A stretch of 42,109 nt of DNA from Pseudomonas fluorescens (GCF_902497875.1 NZ_CABVHY010000037.1:16563-58671), one strand, 5' to 3'; positions 23,646 through 31,874 are shown, counted from the first letter of the stretch. A program made the numbers and translations. Notes: generated by a model from the sequence alone, not told the origin.

Positions 23646-24626
23646 CTATTTACTCGCCAACCCTGGCGCCTCACGAATGATGAAATGATCCAGGTTCTCA
23701 ATATTGGCACTGAACACCCCGAACGTCTGCTCGGGGTCTTTCTTGCTCGGCACCTGCTTCAACTCCGGCGTCACGCCGTAAAAGAAGCAATACAACTGCG
23801 CCTCACTGTCGATGGCATGCTTGATCTCCTCCAGAAACGCTTTGCGCTTGCGGTAGGTGTCGATCAGCTTCTTGCTCAGGTAAACGTTGACTGAATAAGG
23901 CTTCTTCTTCGTCTCGTCCGGTTGCTTGAACCAGACCTTTTGTTCGAAATCGATGCGAAAGCTCTGGGTGTAATCCTTGATCTCCTTGATCTTGCCCCAG
24001 TAAATCAGCCCCTTGTTGTCCTGCAGGTACTCGATCTTCTTGAAGAACGACCCGTAAGGCGCGGTGTGCTCGCCGATCTTCAGTGGCATGCGCTTGAGCA
24101 GATCCTTGTCCTCGAAGTTCGACACAAAGCACTCAACCGGATGGGCGAAGACACTGGTTTTGTCCGGCGCCGTTTCACGGGGCACGTGTTCCGTGTCAGT
24201 GTTCGCCGATACCGCCTTCAACTCATCCCGCGGCGATCCGCTGTCTACCACCGGGCTGGGCGGCTTTCGCACATAGTGGCGACGAGTCAGCAGCAACTCC
24301 GACGGGAAATGCTCCTCCCGATCACTACCACCCTCGGCATCTTCTCCGGCCGCCAAGGCTTTGGAAGTGCCATAAGGGCAGCCTTCAACGTGCCGGGTAC
24401 TGGGCAGATTCTTGAAATGCGGCGTGCGGATGTAATTGACGTTCTTCGCATTGAACGTACCCAGCACATTTTGCGCATCAAACCCCGCCCGGCAGGCATC
24501 GTCAGGGCACAGGAAACTCTCCTTGGCCGAGTCGAACGTCATCGTCTCGTCGAAATTCAAATCCCGCACGTCATAGATCGACAGCTTGTCGTCGAAGCTG
24601 AGGCAGTAGGCTTTGTCGAATTTCAT
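23646..24626 (-). CDS. Uncharacterised protein with N-terminal Cys/His cluster
   Basis: 326 aa, soluble, no recognised enzyme motif. Near residues 38-87 there is a likely zinc site: FLCPDDACRAGF, then TPHFKNLPSTRHVEGC. This spacing resembles the zinc-ribbon beginning of CoiA-like and related nucleic-acid-binding proteins. Residues about 90-160 look disordered, and the C-terminal half (about 165-326) is a mixed alpha/beta domain rich in Lys and aromatics. ATG 24626 is chosen; GTG 24632 is possible. It is divergent from mcrB across 318 bp. Membership of the same defence block is inferred. Confidence 0.6.
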   Translation of the reverse strand: MKFDKAYCLSFDDKLSIYDVRDLNFDETMTFDSAKESFLCPDDACRAGFDAQNVLGTFNAKNVNYIRTPHFKNLPSTRHVEGCPYGTSKALAAGEDAEGGSDREEHFPSELLLTRRHYVRKPPSPVVDSGSPRDELKAVSANTDTEHVPRETAPDKTSVFAHPVECFVSNFEDKDLLKRMPLKIGEHTAPYGSFFKKIEYLQDNKGLIYWGKIKEIKDYTQSFRIDFEQKVWFKQPDETKKKPYSVNVYLSKKLIDTYRKRKAFLEEIKHAIDSEAQLYCFFYGVTPELKQVPSKKDPEQTFGVFSANIENLDHFIIREAPGLASK

Positions 24627-24712
24627 GAGCACTCAGGTCCGTGAGAGGGGATGGCCTATTAATAGCGGGCGGAGCGTCGGAGTGCACCAACCTTTTAAAC
24701 ACACCACCAAAC

Positions 24713-24738
24713 CTGTGGGAGCGGGCTTGCTCGCGATG
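24713..24738 (+). repeat. Single REP element
   Basis: CTGTGGGAGCGGGCTTGCTCGCGATG, one unpaired copy of the REP family that forms the REPINs at 34637 and 40523. It sits in the 318-bp gap between the Cys/His-cluster gene and mcrB. Confidence 0.75.
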
Positions 24739-24842
24739 CAGACGGCGCGGTCTATCAGCAAAAATCCGCATCTCTGTGTTGCTTTACCCTCGATGGCAAT
24801 GTAGTTACCGTTGTAGGAATAATCTTCTGCGGCTGTACGCTT

Positions 24843-24871
24843 TTTCCATTATCGGGTTCGGCTCGTATAAT
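24843..24871 (+). promoter_or_regulatory. Sigma-70 promoter of mcrBC
   Basis: A perfect -10 (TATAAT, 24866-24871) is 17 bp from a -35 TTTCCA (24843-24848; four of six bases match the consensus). It lies 73 bp before the mcrB start in the otherwise gene-free 318-bp gap. Such a near-consensus promoter suggests constitutive expression, as is common for restriction systems. Confidence 0.7.
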
Positions 24872-24944
24872 TTCCTACCGATTATGATTGAGACGCTAAC
24901 CCGCGATGCCCTTTTTTGCTCACGTAGCCAAGGATAGCAATTCG

Positions 24945-27050
24945 ATGACTTCGCCTGCACTTAACCAAATCTTGTTTGGCCCTCCGGGTACGGGGAAGAC
25001 GTACGCCACCATTGAGGCTGCGCTGGAGATCCTTGCTCCTGAGTTTCTTCAAGCCAACAAAGATAATCGGGGAGCGTTGAAGAAGCGCTTTGATGAATTA
25101 GCTGCAGACGGACATATCGAGTTCGTTACATTTCATCAAAGCTTCAGCTACGAAGACTTCGTCGAAGGCCTGCGCGCGGAAAGCGGAGACGACGGGCAAT
25201 TGCGCTATGACGTTGTCGATGGCGTGTTCAAAAACTTGTGCACCACTGCAATCGCCAAGGTAACCCAACAAGCACCTGCGCCTATGGACGTAGAACGACG
25301 TCGAGTTTGGAAGATGTCGTTGGGCAATATTCATGGCAGCGATTCGTACATTTTTGATGAGTGCAAAGACAATAACTACGCCTTGCTTGGTTACGGTGGA
25401 TGTATCGATTTTAGTGGATGTAAGAGCAGAGAAGACATAGCCCAACGCTTCGCTGAGGCGGATGAAACTCTACCTCAAAATGCTTATGGAATTACCGCCG
25501 TTCACAGTTTTCTGCTGAAAATGAAAATTGGTGATTTGCTGATCGTGACTGAGGGCAATACCAAGTTTCGGGCTGTCGGTGAGGTGACTGGGGAGTACCA
25601 TTGCCTAAACGGGGAAGATAGAGACTTCGAGTACGGCCAATGCCGCTCAGTAAAATGGCTACGAATTTATGAACCGTCCTTGCCGCATGATCGACTCATG
25701 AATGGCAAATTCACCCAGCGTACGCTTTACGAATTGAGTTCTGGATCACTGGACCGCGGCAAGCTGGCTCAGTTACTGGGCGCTGAATCGCAGGCTCTTG
25801 AGATAGAAGTTGGCTCGGGAGAGCTTTTTAAACTGGGTGAAAGTTTCGGAACCGGGTACGTCGTGACCCATTCTTCTGCTGACATAGTTGAGTTGAGCAA
25901 ACCTAAAGGCAACCAGTTGCCTATAGGCATGAGTATTCTCAGTACGCTTGCAGACTATGTGCGAGCAGGCCGCTTATCCGTTGCAGATATTCGCAACCGG
26001 CTCGTATTCGACAAAGTACCGGAAACCAAGCTTGATCCATTTCTCGTCAACGGATACCTAAATATTTTGCCCGCTTTGGTTGAGCGCCTACTGGGGGCTT
26101 CGACCAACCGAACGTCGGTGAAGCCAAACCCTCAGCCAAATAATGCACGCGTACTAATCATCGACGAAATAAATCGCGGCAATATTTCTCGGATCTTCGG
26201 TGAACTGATCACGTTAATCGAGCCATCCAAGCGTGCAGGAGCCGATGAGGCTTTGAAAGTGATGCTGCCGTATTCGAAGGAGCATTTCAGCGTACCGAAC
26301 AATGTCTATCTCATTGGCACCATGAACACTGCTGACCGTTCATTGGCCGGTCTAGATATCGCATTGCGTCGTCGTTTCACATTTCGCGAAATGCCGCCTA
26401 AGCCTGAGCTGCTAAAAGACGTTACCGTGGGCGAACTCAACGTTGGCCAACTACTGGGAGTGATGAATCAGCGAATCGAGATGCTGCTAGATCGAGATCA
26501 TTGCTTAGGGCACGCGTATTTCATGCCGCTAGTGAGTGATCCTACGCTGGAACGATTGGGACAAATCTTTCGCGAGCAGGTGCTCCCGTTGCTGCAAGAG
26601 TATTTTTTCGAAGATTGGCAGCGGATTCAATGGGTGCTCAACGATCATCGCAAGGTTCCTGAAAACTGCTTTATCGAACAGCCGACATTCAACCCTGGGT
26701 CGTTGTTTGGCGATCAAGTGGTGCTCAGTAACCAAAATAACCAATGGCTTATCAACGAAGACGCCTTTGCGCGGATTGAGTCTTTTTGGGGTGTCATAGA
26801 TCACCAAGCAGTGCCTCCAAAGCTGCAGGATGCTATCGAAGCTGAAAAAGGTGACATCCAGGTTCGTCAGCTTGAAAGCGGCTCTATCGAAGTTTTACAG
26901 GCGGGGAAGATTGTCCGCCCGTCTAAACCGATTTTGCGAGACCTTGCTGCAGCGCATGGCCTGATAACCCACCATGCAAGTGGTCGTGAGTTTAATACTC
27001 GTCATCTCGGTGTGGCAGTTATCAGCGCATTGAACGGTGTGACGGCGTGA
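24945..27050 (+). CDS. mcrB: McrB-like AAA+ restriction NTPase with inserted EVE/PUA-like domain
   Basis: 701 aa. Walker A (GPPGTGKT) is at residues 12-19, at the very N-terminus, so the DNA-binding domain found in front of E. coli McrB is missing. Instead residues about 120-240 (VWKMSLGN...ALLGYGG...MKIGDLLIV...AVGEVTGEYHC) look like an EVE/PUA-type modified-base reader inserted between Walker A and Walker B. Walker B is LIIDEINRGNISRIFGELI (about 402-420), and the McrB signature NTADRSLAGLDIALRRRF is near 461-478. AAGGATAG precedes ATG 24945. It drives the McrC nuclease with GTP or ATP to cut modified DNA. More A+T than its neighbours. Confidence 0.88.
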   Translation: MTSPALNQILFGPPGTGKTYATIEAALEILAPEFLQANKDNRGALKKRFDELAADGHIEFVTFHQSFSYEDFVEGLRAESGDDGQLRYDVVDGVFKNLCTTAIAKVTQQAPAPMDVERRRVWKMSLGNIHGSDSYIFDECKDNNYALLGYGGCIDFSGCKSREDIAQRFAEADETLPQNAYGITAVHSFLLKMKIGDLLIVTEGNTKFRAVGEVTGEYHCLNGEDRDFEYGQCRSVKWLRIYEPSLPHDRLMNGKFTQRTLYELSSGSLDRGKLAQLLGAESQALEIEVGSGELFKLGESFGTGYVVTHSSADIVELSKPKGNQLPIGMSILSTLADYVRAGRLSVADIRNRLVFDKVPETKLDPFLVNGYLNILPALVERLLGASTNRTSVKPNPQPNNARVLIIDEINRGNISRIFGELITLIEPSKRAGADEALKVMLPYSKEHFSVPNNVYLIGTMNTADRSLAGLDIALRRRFTFREMPPKPELLKDVTVGELNVGQLLGVMNQRIEMLLDRDHCLGHAYFMPLVSDPTLERLGQIFREQVLPLLQEYFFEDWQRIQWVLNDHRKVPENCFIEQPTFNPGSLFGDQVVLSNQNNQWLINEDAFARIESFWGVIDHQAVPPKLQDAIEAEKGDIQVRQLESGSIEVLQAGKIVRPSKPILRDLAAAHGLITHHASGREFNTRHLGVAVISALNGVTA

Positions 27051-28348
27051 AACCCGTCATCACGGTTCGCGAATACGCGAGGCTGACGACGGGCAGCGTC
27101 ACTGTGCCAACGCTGGACCTTGCTCAAGTATCGGTTTCCGCTTTTGACTGGTTGTGCAAATTAAATGCTTCTTTCAGCAACGCTGGGGCCGCGCTGATTC
27201 AGCTCGAAAACCGTTGTTTACTTAAGCTCGACAACTACGTCGGAGTGTTGGAAACACCCTGTGGCACTCGTCTTGAAATTCTCCCCAAACATTTTGAGCG
27301 CGAAGACTGCGTCAAGCAGAGCAGAGCTTTGTTGAGACGCATGATCCAAGCGTCTCTAAATTTACCCACCCGTGAAGTCGGTGCGGCGGATGTGCAGAAT
27401 TTTGATGCGCCGTTGAGCGAATGGGTCATGGGCCGATTCTTGTTGGCGCTGGATCACTTGATCAAACGAGGTCTACGTTTTGACTATCATCGCGTGGAGG
27501 AGGAACAGCGTTTCTTGCGTGGTCAGTTGGATGTGGTCAAGCAAATGCGCCAACCCCCTGGGCGCCAGCACCATTTCCAGATTCGACACGATATCTATTT
27601 GCCCGACCGGCCAGAAAATCGCTTACTCAAATTCGCGTTAGATCAGGTCTGCAAAACAACAAAAGATGCCGGTAATTGGCGACTGGCTCATGAGTTAAGA
27701 AGTGTGTTGTTAGAGGTCACTATAAGCCGCGACGTGCAGCAGGACTTTCAACAATGGAGCAACGAGCGACTGATGGCGCACTACGTGCCGGTGAAGCCAT
27801 GGTGCGAGCTGATCATCAAGCAACAGATGCCTTTGGCGGTCGCTGGGGATTGGCATGGCATGAGCCTGTTGTTCCCGATGGAAAAGCTATTTGAACGCTA
27901 TGTAGCCGCGAGCCTAAATAGGGATTTGTCGCACGATGCTCGACTTCTCACTCAAACTCGCAGTGAATATTTGTGTCAGCACAAGGGCGAAAACTTCTTT
28001 CAGTTGCGGCCGGATCTTATGATCCACCATCAACAAAAAAGCTGGGTGCTAGATACAAAATGGAAGCGGTTGAGTTCATTCGGGACGGATAAAAGCTACG
28101 GATTGAAGCAGTCCGATTTTTATCAGTTGTTCGCTTATGGCCATAAATACCTAGCGGGCGAGGGCGAGTTGGTGCTGATTTATCCAAGGCGAGCTGTATT
28201 TGATACCCCATTGCAGGTATTCGAGTTCGCACCGCAACTCAAGCTTTGGGTACTGCCGTTTGATTTGGAGCAAGGCGTATTGTTGGGGACTCCTGAAGGG
28301 TTCCCGCTTCACTCTCGGCAACAGAAATCGAGGTCTCAATCGGCTTGA
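27047..28348 (+). CDS. mcrC: McrC-type 5-methylcytosine restriction nuclease subunit
   Basis: 433 aa. The N-terminal part (about 1-150) is the McrB-binding region. A PD-(D/E)xK nuclease core follows: LRPDLMIHH near 323, then SWVLDTKWKRL with the catalytic DTK at about 335-337, and SDFYQLFAYGHKY typical of McrC. The GTG start overlaps the mcrB stop by four bases, giving coupled translation. McrBC complexes cut DNA with modified cytosines in a translocation-dependent way. No methyltransferase is nearby, as expected for a type IV system. Confidence 0.9.
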   Translation: MKPVITVREYARLTTGSVTVPTLDLAQVSVSAFDWLCKLNASFSNAGAALIQLENRCLLKLDNYVGVLETPCGTRLEILPKHFEREDCVKQSRALLRRMIQASLNLPTREVGAADVQNFDAPLSEWVMGRFLLALDHLIKRGLRFDYHRVEEEQRFLRGQLDVVKQMRQPPGRQHHFQIRHDIYLPDRPENRLLKFALDQVCKTTKDAGNWRLAHELRSVLLEVTISRDVQQDFQQWSNERLMAHYVPVKPWCELIIKQQMPLAVAGDWHGMSLLFPMEKLFERYVAASLNRDLSHDARLLTQTRSEYLCQHKGENFFQLRPDLMIHHQQKSWVLDTKWKRLSSFGTDKSYGLKQSDFYQLFAYGHKYLAGEGELVLIYPRRAVFDTPLQVFEFAPQLKLWVLPFDLEQGVLLGTPEGFPLHSRQQKSRSQSA

Positions 28349-28370
28349 TACGCGGTAGGCCAAATCAAGT

Positions 28371-28390
28371 GGGTGCAGAAGGCTGCACCC
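28371..28390 (+). terminator. Hairpin after mcrC
   Basis: GGGTGCAG and CTGCACCC form an 8-bp perfect stem with an AAGG loop, 23 bp after the mcrC stop and before the convergent BRO-N gene. There is no T-run, so it may stabilise the 3' end rather than terminate efficiently. Confidence 0.45.
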
Positions 28391-28405
28391 ATGTGTGACA
28401 GCTTT

Positions 28406-28951
28406 CTAAAATAGAAATAACCGCGAAGCCTTTCGCCACCAAGACGTTTGCTGTTGGGTCAGCAGGATGCAAGGCATATCCCGCAGCCGAATCCACGGTT
28501 CATCTCGCCAATGCAACAAACCCAGTTGCATCTGCGGCCACTCCAACACGCTCAAGGTCGGATGCTCCCCTGCTCGTACAAGTCTCGCATCACGCAATGC
28601 CGGCACAACCTGATGAGTCAGCCATTCGCGTAGTGATCGGTATTCCGGGCAATAGTGATAAACCAACAATGCATACACCCCCGATTCGGTGAGCATCAGT
28701 CGTTCCTCAGCCATTCCGTGGGCGTGTACCAACAATATTCGTCGTTGATCCGCGTCGAGTTTTCGAGACATGCGCTCATCTAAATACTTGCCCATCAATC
28801 GCCCCAAATCACGAGCACAAAACCAGACTTGGTTTTCTAAGAGCAGAGCGTGGAGATGAATCTCATGGCGAGTGAATAGGGTAGAGACGAGGGGCTCCGG
28901 CGCGCCGTTAGGTAGCGTGGAAAAGGTTTTGAGCGCGAGTTGAGTAGGCAT
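28406..28951 (-). CDS. BRO-N domain (phage antirepressor-like) protein
   Basis: 181 aa. The N-terminal BRO-like domain has the typical order: HALLLENQVWFCARDLGRLMG, then a partner helix with DADQRRILLVHAHGM, LMLTESGVYALLVYH and LREWLTHQVVPALR at about 130. The C-terminal 45 residues contain WPQMQLGLLHWRDEPWIRLRDM, which is not a standard KilA-C domain. BRO-N proteins bind DNA and include phage antirepressors; stand-alone versions in Pseudomonas chromosomes have no known role. Convergent with mcrC, 58 bp between stops. Confidence 0.8.
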   Translation of the reverse strand: MPTQLALKTFSTLPNGAPEPLVSTLFTRHEIHLHALLLENQVWFCARDLGRLMGKYLDERMSRKLDADQRRILLVHAHGMAEERLMLTESGVYALLVYHYCPEYRSLREWLTHQVVPALRDARLVRAGEHPTLSVLEWPQMQLGLLHWRDEPWIRLRDMPCILLTQQQTSWWRKASRLFLF

Positions 28952-29318
28952 AATCAGTGACCTCTACGTATTGAGTGACAGGGCCAGACCCCAACGTAGA
29001 GTGGGCTAAAAAAATCCCAACGAGCGTAGCTTTAACACACTCGAACGACAAACCACCAAGTCGTGGATTGCGTGTTTGTGTGATTGGGCATGCTTCTACG
29101 TTGGGTGTTTCTTAGGCACCTGTGATGGAGCTTAGAGGTGCTTTGAATGGGCATCAATGCAGAAGGAGCTGTAAGTGTTGTAGGAGTTTTGGCGGAGAAG
29201 CGTAGGGGGAGTAAAAGGTTTTCCTTCCCAATAAAAAGCCCTGAACAAGTCAGGGCTTTTTGTTTTTCCGATGTGCCGGTTCAAGACATGACCGGCAGAC
29301 CGTGGTCAGCGCAAGGAA
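28952..29318. other. Intergenic region with long-spaced inverted repeat
   Basis: 367 bp without a convincing gene. It holds an 11-bp inverted repeat, CCCAACGTAGA (28990-29000) and TCTACGTTGGG (29095-29105), 94 bp apart, upstream of the BRO-N gene, and the nrdB terminator near its right end. A 61-codon frame at 29147 runs through the terminator and is not believed. Confidence 0.45.
29233..29261. terminator. Rho-independent terminator after nrdB
   Basis: AAAAAGCCCTGA and TCAGGGCTTTTT form a 12-bp perfect stem around ACAAG, with T-runs on both strands, 58 bp past the nrdB stop. Confidence 0.9.
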
Positions 29319-30566
29319 TTAATCCCAGCTAAGCGCGCCGCCGGTTTGGTATTCAATAACCCGAGTCTCAAAGAAGTTCTTCTCTTTCTTCAAGTCCATG
29401 ATCTCGCTCATCCATGGGAACGGGTTAGTCGTCCCTGGGTACTCTTCTTTCAAACCGATCTGGCTCAAACGACGGTTGGCGATGAATTTGAGGTAGTCCT
29501 CCATCATTGCGGCGTTCATGCCCAGTACGCCGCGCGGCATGGTGTCGCGTGCGTATTCGATTTCCAGCTGAGTGCCCTGCAGGATCATCTGCGAAGCTTC
29601 TTCCTTCATTTCAGCATCCCACAAATGTGGGTTTTCGATTTTGATCTGGTTGATCACGTCGATGCCGAAGTTCAGGTGCATGGATTCGTCGCGCAGGATG
29701 TACTGGAACTGCTCGGCGACGCCGGTCATTTTGTTGCGGCGGCCCATGGAGAGGATCTGGGTGAAGCCGCAATAGAAGAAGATGCCTTCCAGAACGCAGT
29801 AGTAGGCGATCAGGTTGCGCAGCAGTTCTTTGTCGGTGTCGACGGTGCCGGTTTCGAACTTCGGATCGGAGATCGAACGGGTGTATTTCAGGCCCCAGGT
29901 GGCTTTTTTCGCGACCGATGGGATCTCGTGGTACATGTTGAAGATTTCGCCTTCATCCATGGCCAGCGATTCGATGCAGTACTGGTAGGCGTGGGTGTGG
30001 ATCGCCTCTTCGAAGGCCTGGCGCAGGATGTACTGGCGGCATTCCGGGTTGGTGATCAGGCGGTACACGGCCAGGACCAGGTTGTTGGCAACCAGGGAGT
30101 CGGCGGTGGAGAAGAAGCCGAGGTTGCGCATGACGATGCGGCGCTCGTCGTCGGTCAGGCCTTCCGGGTCTTTCCAGAGGGCGATGTCGGCGGTCATGTT
30201 GACTTCTTGCGGCATCCAGTGGTTTGCGCAGCCGTCGAGGTACTTCTGCCAGGCCCAGTCGTATTTGAACGGGACGAGTTGGTTGAGGTCGGCGCGGCAG
30301 TTGATCATGCGCTTTTCGTCGACGGCAACACGGGCGGAGGCACCTTCGAGCTCGGCCAGGCCTTCGGCGATGTCGAGGTCGTCCAGGGCTGCCTTGGCGC
30401 GGATGATCGCGGCGGAGTCATTGGCGGTCACGGCGCGGGCTTCGAGCGCGGCGGCACCGCCGGCGCTGTCGAGGCGGTCCATGTTGGCTTCAGAAGCGTG
30501 GCCGGCGTTGGCGCCTTTGGCGGCAACTTCGCCGTCCTCTTTGTCGAATTCGTCCCAGCTCAGCAT
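29319..30566 (-). CDS. nrdB: Class Ia ribonucleoside-diphosphate reductase, beta subunit
   Basis: 415 aa, the long proteobacterial type with an N-terminal extension (LSWDEFDKEDGE, then an Ala-rich stretch). Iron ligands and the radical site are visible: WMPQEVNMTAD, EEAIHTHAYQYCIESL (Glu, His and a candidate radical Tyr) and LRDESMHLNFG. The C-terminal tail TGGALSWD binds the alpha subunit. It supplies the tyrosyl radical for aerobic dNTP synthesis. AGGAGACG precedes the start. nrdA is not upstream: the neighbour is the repeat-protein gene. Confidence 0.95.
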   Translation of the reverse strand: MLSWDEFDKEDGEVAAKGANAGHASEANMDRLDSAGGAAALEARAVTANDSAAIIRAKAALDDLDIAEGLAELEGASARVAVDEKRMINCRADLNQLVPFKYDWAWQKYLDGCANHWMPQEVNMTADIALWKDPEGLTDDERRIVMRNLGFFSTADSLVANNLVLAVYRLITNPECRQYILRQAFEEAIHTHAYQYCIESLAMDEGEIFNMYHEIPSVAKKATWGLKYTRSISDPKFETGTVDTDKELLRNLIAYYCVLEGIFFYCGFTQILSMGRRNKMTGVAEQFQYILRDESMHLNFGIDVINQIKIENPHLWDAEMKEEASQMILQGTQLEIEYARDTMPRGVLGMNAAMMEDYLKFIANRRLSQIGLKEEYPGTTNPFPWMSEIMDLKKEKNFFETRVIEYQTGGALSWD

Positions 30567-31104
30567 GACGTGTCGTCTCCTGCGTGAGGGCCAGAAGCCC
30601 GTGTGATTAACACTTATGGTGGGTTTGTCACACGGCTAGTGGCCGCTTTGGATCTAAAGGATTGTTTGCAGTGGCGGTTAACGCACGCAAAAAACATAAA
30701 TTTGGTTGGGGTTGACCCCGGAGTCGCTGATGGGAGGCGGGCGCTGGGCCTTTCCCTATGGCCTTTGGAGGCTGAGTCAGCGTGGGTTTATAGCCCGACT
30801 TGGGGATATTTCAAGCCCTTTTGACTGCGCCAGTATAAGGGTTTTCATCAGGGTATTTCAGCCAGTTTTTAAGATCCGGTGCGGCGGATTGGCTCAGTGA
30901 GGAGGGTGGCCTGGGCTTTGTTGAGGCGGGGCAAGGGTTTGCGGGGGATTGGGGCTGGAGAGAAATTTTTGTCGGCTTGGGTGTTGCGCAAGGGCGGGAA
31001 ATTTGGGTGGCTTTTAGGGGGACCGCTGCGCGGTCTTCGCGAGCAGGCTCGCTCCCACAGGATGTGCATGGATTGTGGGGTTTTTGTTCCTCCAGAAACA
31101 ACTA
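30567..31104. other. Gene-free region upstream of nrdB
   Basis: About 540 bp with no frame that has both a ribosome site and plausible composition. It holds the presumed nrdB promoter on the minus strand and one REP copy at 31037-31061. Short frames here are rich in Trp and Gly or Pro and Ser, and look like non-coding DNA. Confidence 0.5.
31037..31061 (-). repeat. Single REP element
   Basis: GCGAGCAGGCTCGCTCCCACAG in reverse orientation to the copy at 24713. It is an unpaired member of the GTGGGAGCGAGC family. Confidence 0.75.
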
Positions 31105-31124
31105 AGCCCGGCCGAGGCCGGGCT
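31105..31124 (-). terminator. Terminator of the repeat-protein gene
   Basis: AGCCCGGC-CGAG-GCCGGGCT is an 8-bp perfect stem 20 bp past the stop. On the minus strand it is followed by TTAGTTGTTT, a moderately U-rich tail. Confidence 0.65.
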
Positions 31125-31143
31125 GTGACGTCGCGGTCAGCTA

Positions 31144-31545
31144 TTAGCTGAGGCGGTTGGTGCCGGTGCGGTCGGAGCCATCGGCGGCCAAGGTGGCGGA
31201 ACCGGTGCGATCGAAACCATCAGCAGCCAGGGTAGCGGAACCGGTGCGGTCGAAGCCATCAGCAGCGAGGGTAGCGGAACCGGTGTGGTCGAAGCCGTCA
31301 GCAGCCAGAGTGGCGGAACCGGTGCGGTCGAAGCCATCAGCAGCGAGGGTAGCGGAACCGGTGTGGTCGAAGCCATCAGCAGCCAGGGTAGCGGAACCGG
31401 TGCGATCGAAACCATCAGCAGCGACAGTGGCAGAACCGGTGCGGTCGAAGCCATCGGCGGCGATGGTGCGGTCGTAGCCGTCGGCAGCGAAGGTGTTGGC
31501 AGCCAGTACGGAGAGGGTCAGGGCGATGATCAGTTTGGTTTTCAT
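31144..31545 (-). CDS. Secreted 13-residue tandem-repeat protein (AADGFDRTG repeats)
   Basis: 133 aa. A signal peptide (MKTKLIIALTLSVLAANTFA) is followed only by repeats: a 9-residue starter (AADGYDRTI), seven copies of AADGFDRTGSATL (residues 29-119, with Arg/His alternation at position 7) and a variant end (AADGSDRTGTNRLS). GGAG precedes ATG 31545. It is probably periplasmic or extracellular; each repeat has two Asp and a Gly turn that could bind a cation or assemble beta structure, but this is speculation. It resembles other short Pseudomonas secreted repeat proteins, some of them loosely labelled phage infection protein. It has its own terminator. Confidence 0.8.
   Translation of the reverse strand: MKTKLIIALTLSVLAANTFAADGYDRTIAADGFDRTGSATVAADGFDRTGSATLAADGFDHTGSATLAADGFDRTGSATLAADGFDHTGSATLAADGFDRTGSATLAADGFDRTGSATLAADGSDRTGTNRLS
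31189..31461 (-). repeat. Seven 39-bp tandem repeats inside the repeat-protein gene
   Basis: Exactly 7 x 39 bp. Neighbouring copies alternate between two subtypes (CCAGGGTAGC/CGAGGGTAGC, and Arg/His codons), suggesting past duplication of 78-bp units. Because 39 is divisible by three, other frames on both strands are also open; these are by-products. Confidence 0.9.
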
Positions 31546-31874
31546 GGTGGTGGCTCCGGGTTGTTTGTTTTGTTCAGTGGGTGTGAAGCTCATACTACTC
31601 TGACTAATTCGATTAAAAAGCGCATAAATATGCTAAAAACAATCGTATAAATCGATGTATAGTGCCGGGCGTTCTTTGCGCCTGCAGCCAGGAAAGCTGA
31701 GCAGCGCGATCAAGCGATCGGTGAAGAATCAGTTGAGTGCGAGTGCCGTGGTCGCACTTCATTAGGCGATGCTGTGCAACAGTCCCGAGGTAGGGGTGCG
31801 TCAGGCATCTTTGCCCCAAGAGTGATTTCTTGTGGCCGGCAGTGGTAACGAGTGTCTGGGTCTAATCCGGGCGT
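31546..31874. other. Intergenic region upstream of the repeat-protein gene
   Basis: 329 bp. The left part is AT-rich (31590-31670) and probably carries the minus-strand promoter. GCATAAATATGC (31622-31633) is a 12-bp palindrome that could be an operator. The right part (31680-31870) shows nothing I can identify. Confidence 0.4.

Noticed and set aside
29147..29332. 61-codon plus-strand frame near the nrdB terminator
   Set aside because: It runs through the terminator hairpin and into the end of nrdB, and no family is recognised.
29346..30587. 413-codon plus-strand frame opposite nrdB
   Set aside because: Composition typical of an antisense shadow; NrdB is unmistakable on the minus strand.
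30811..31101. 96-codon minus-strand frame between nrdB and the repeat-protein gene
   Set aside because: It includes a REP element and low-complexity Pro/Ser sequence, and no ribosome site supports it.
31157..31477. Plus-strand frame with KPSAARVAEPVRS repeats opposite the repeat-protein gene
   Set aside because: The 39-bp repeat leaves every frame open. This one has no ribosome site or signal peptide and is a by-product of the real minus-strand gene.
31171..31480. CRISPR-like array
   Set aside because: The 39-bp repeats are contiguous with no unique spacers and code for a protein repeat.
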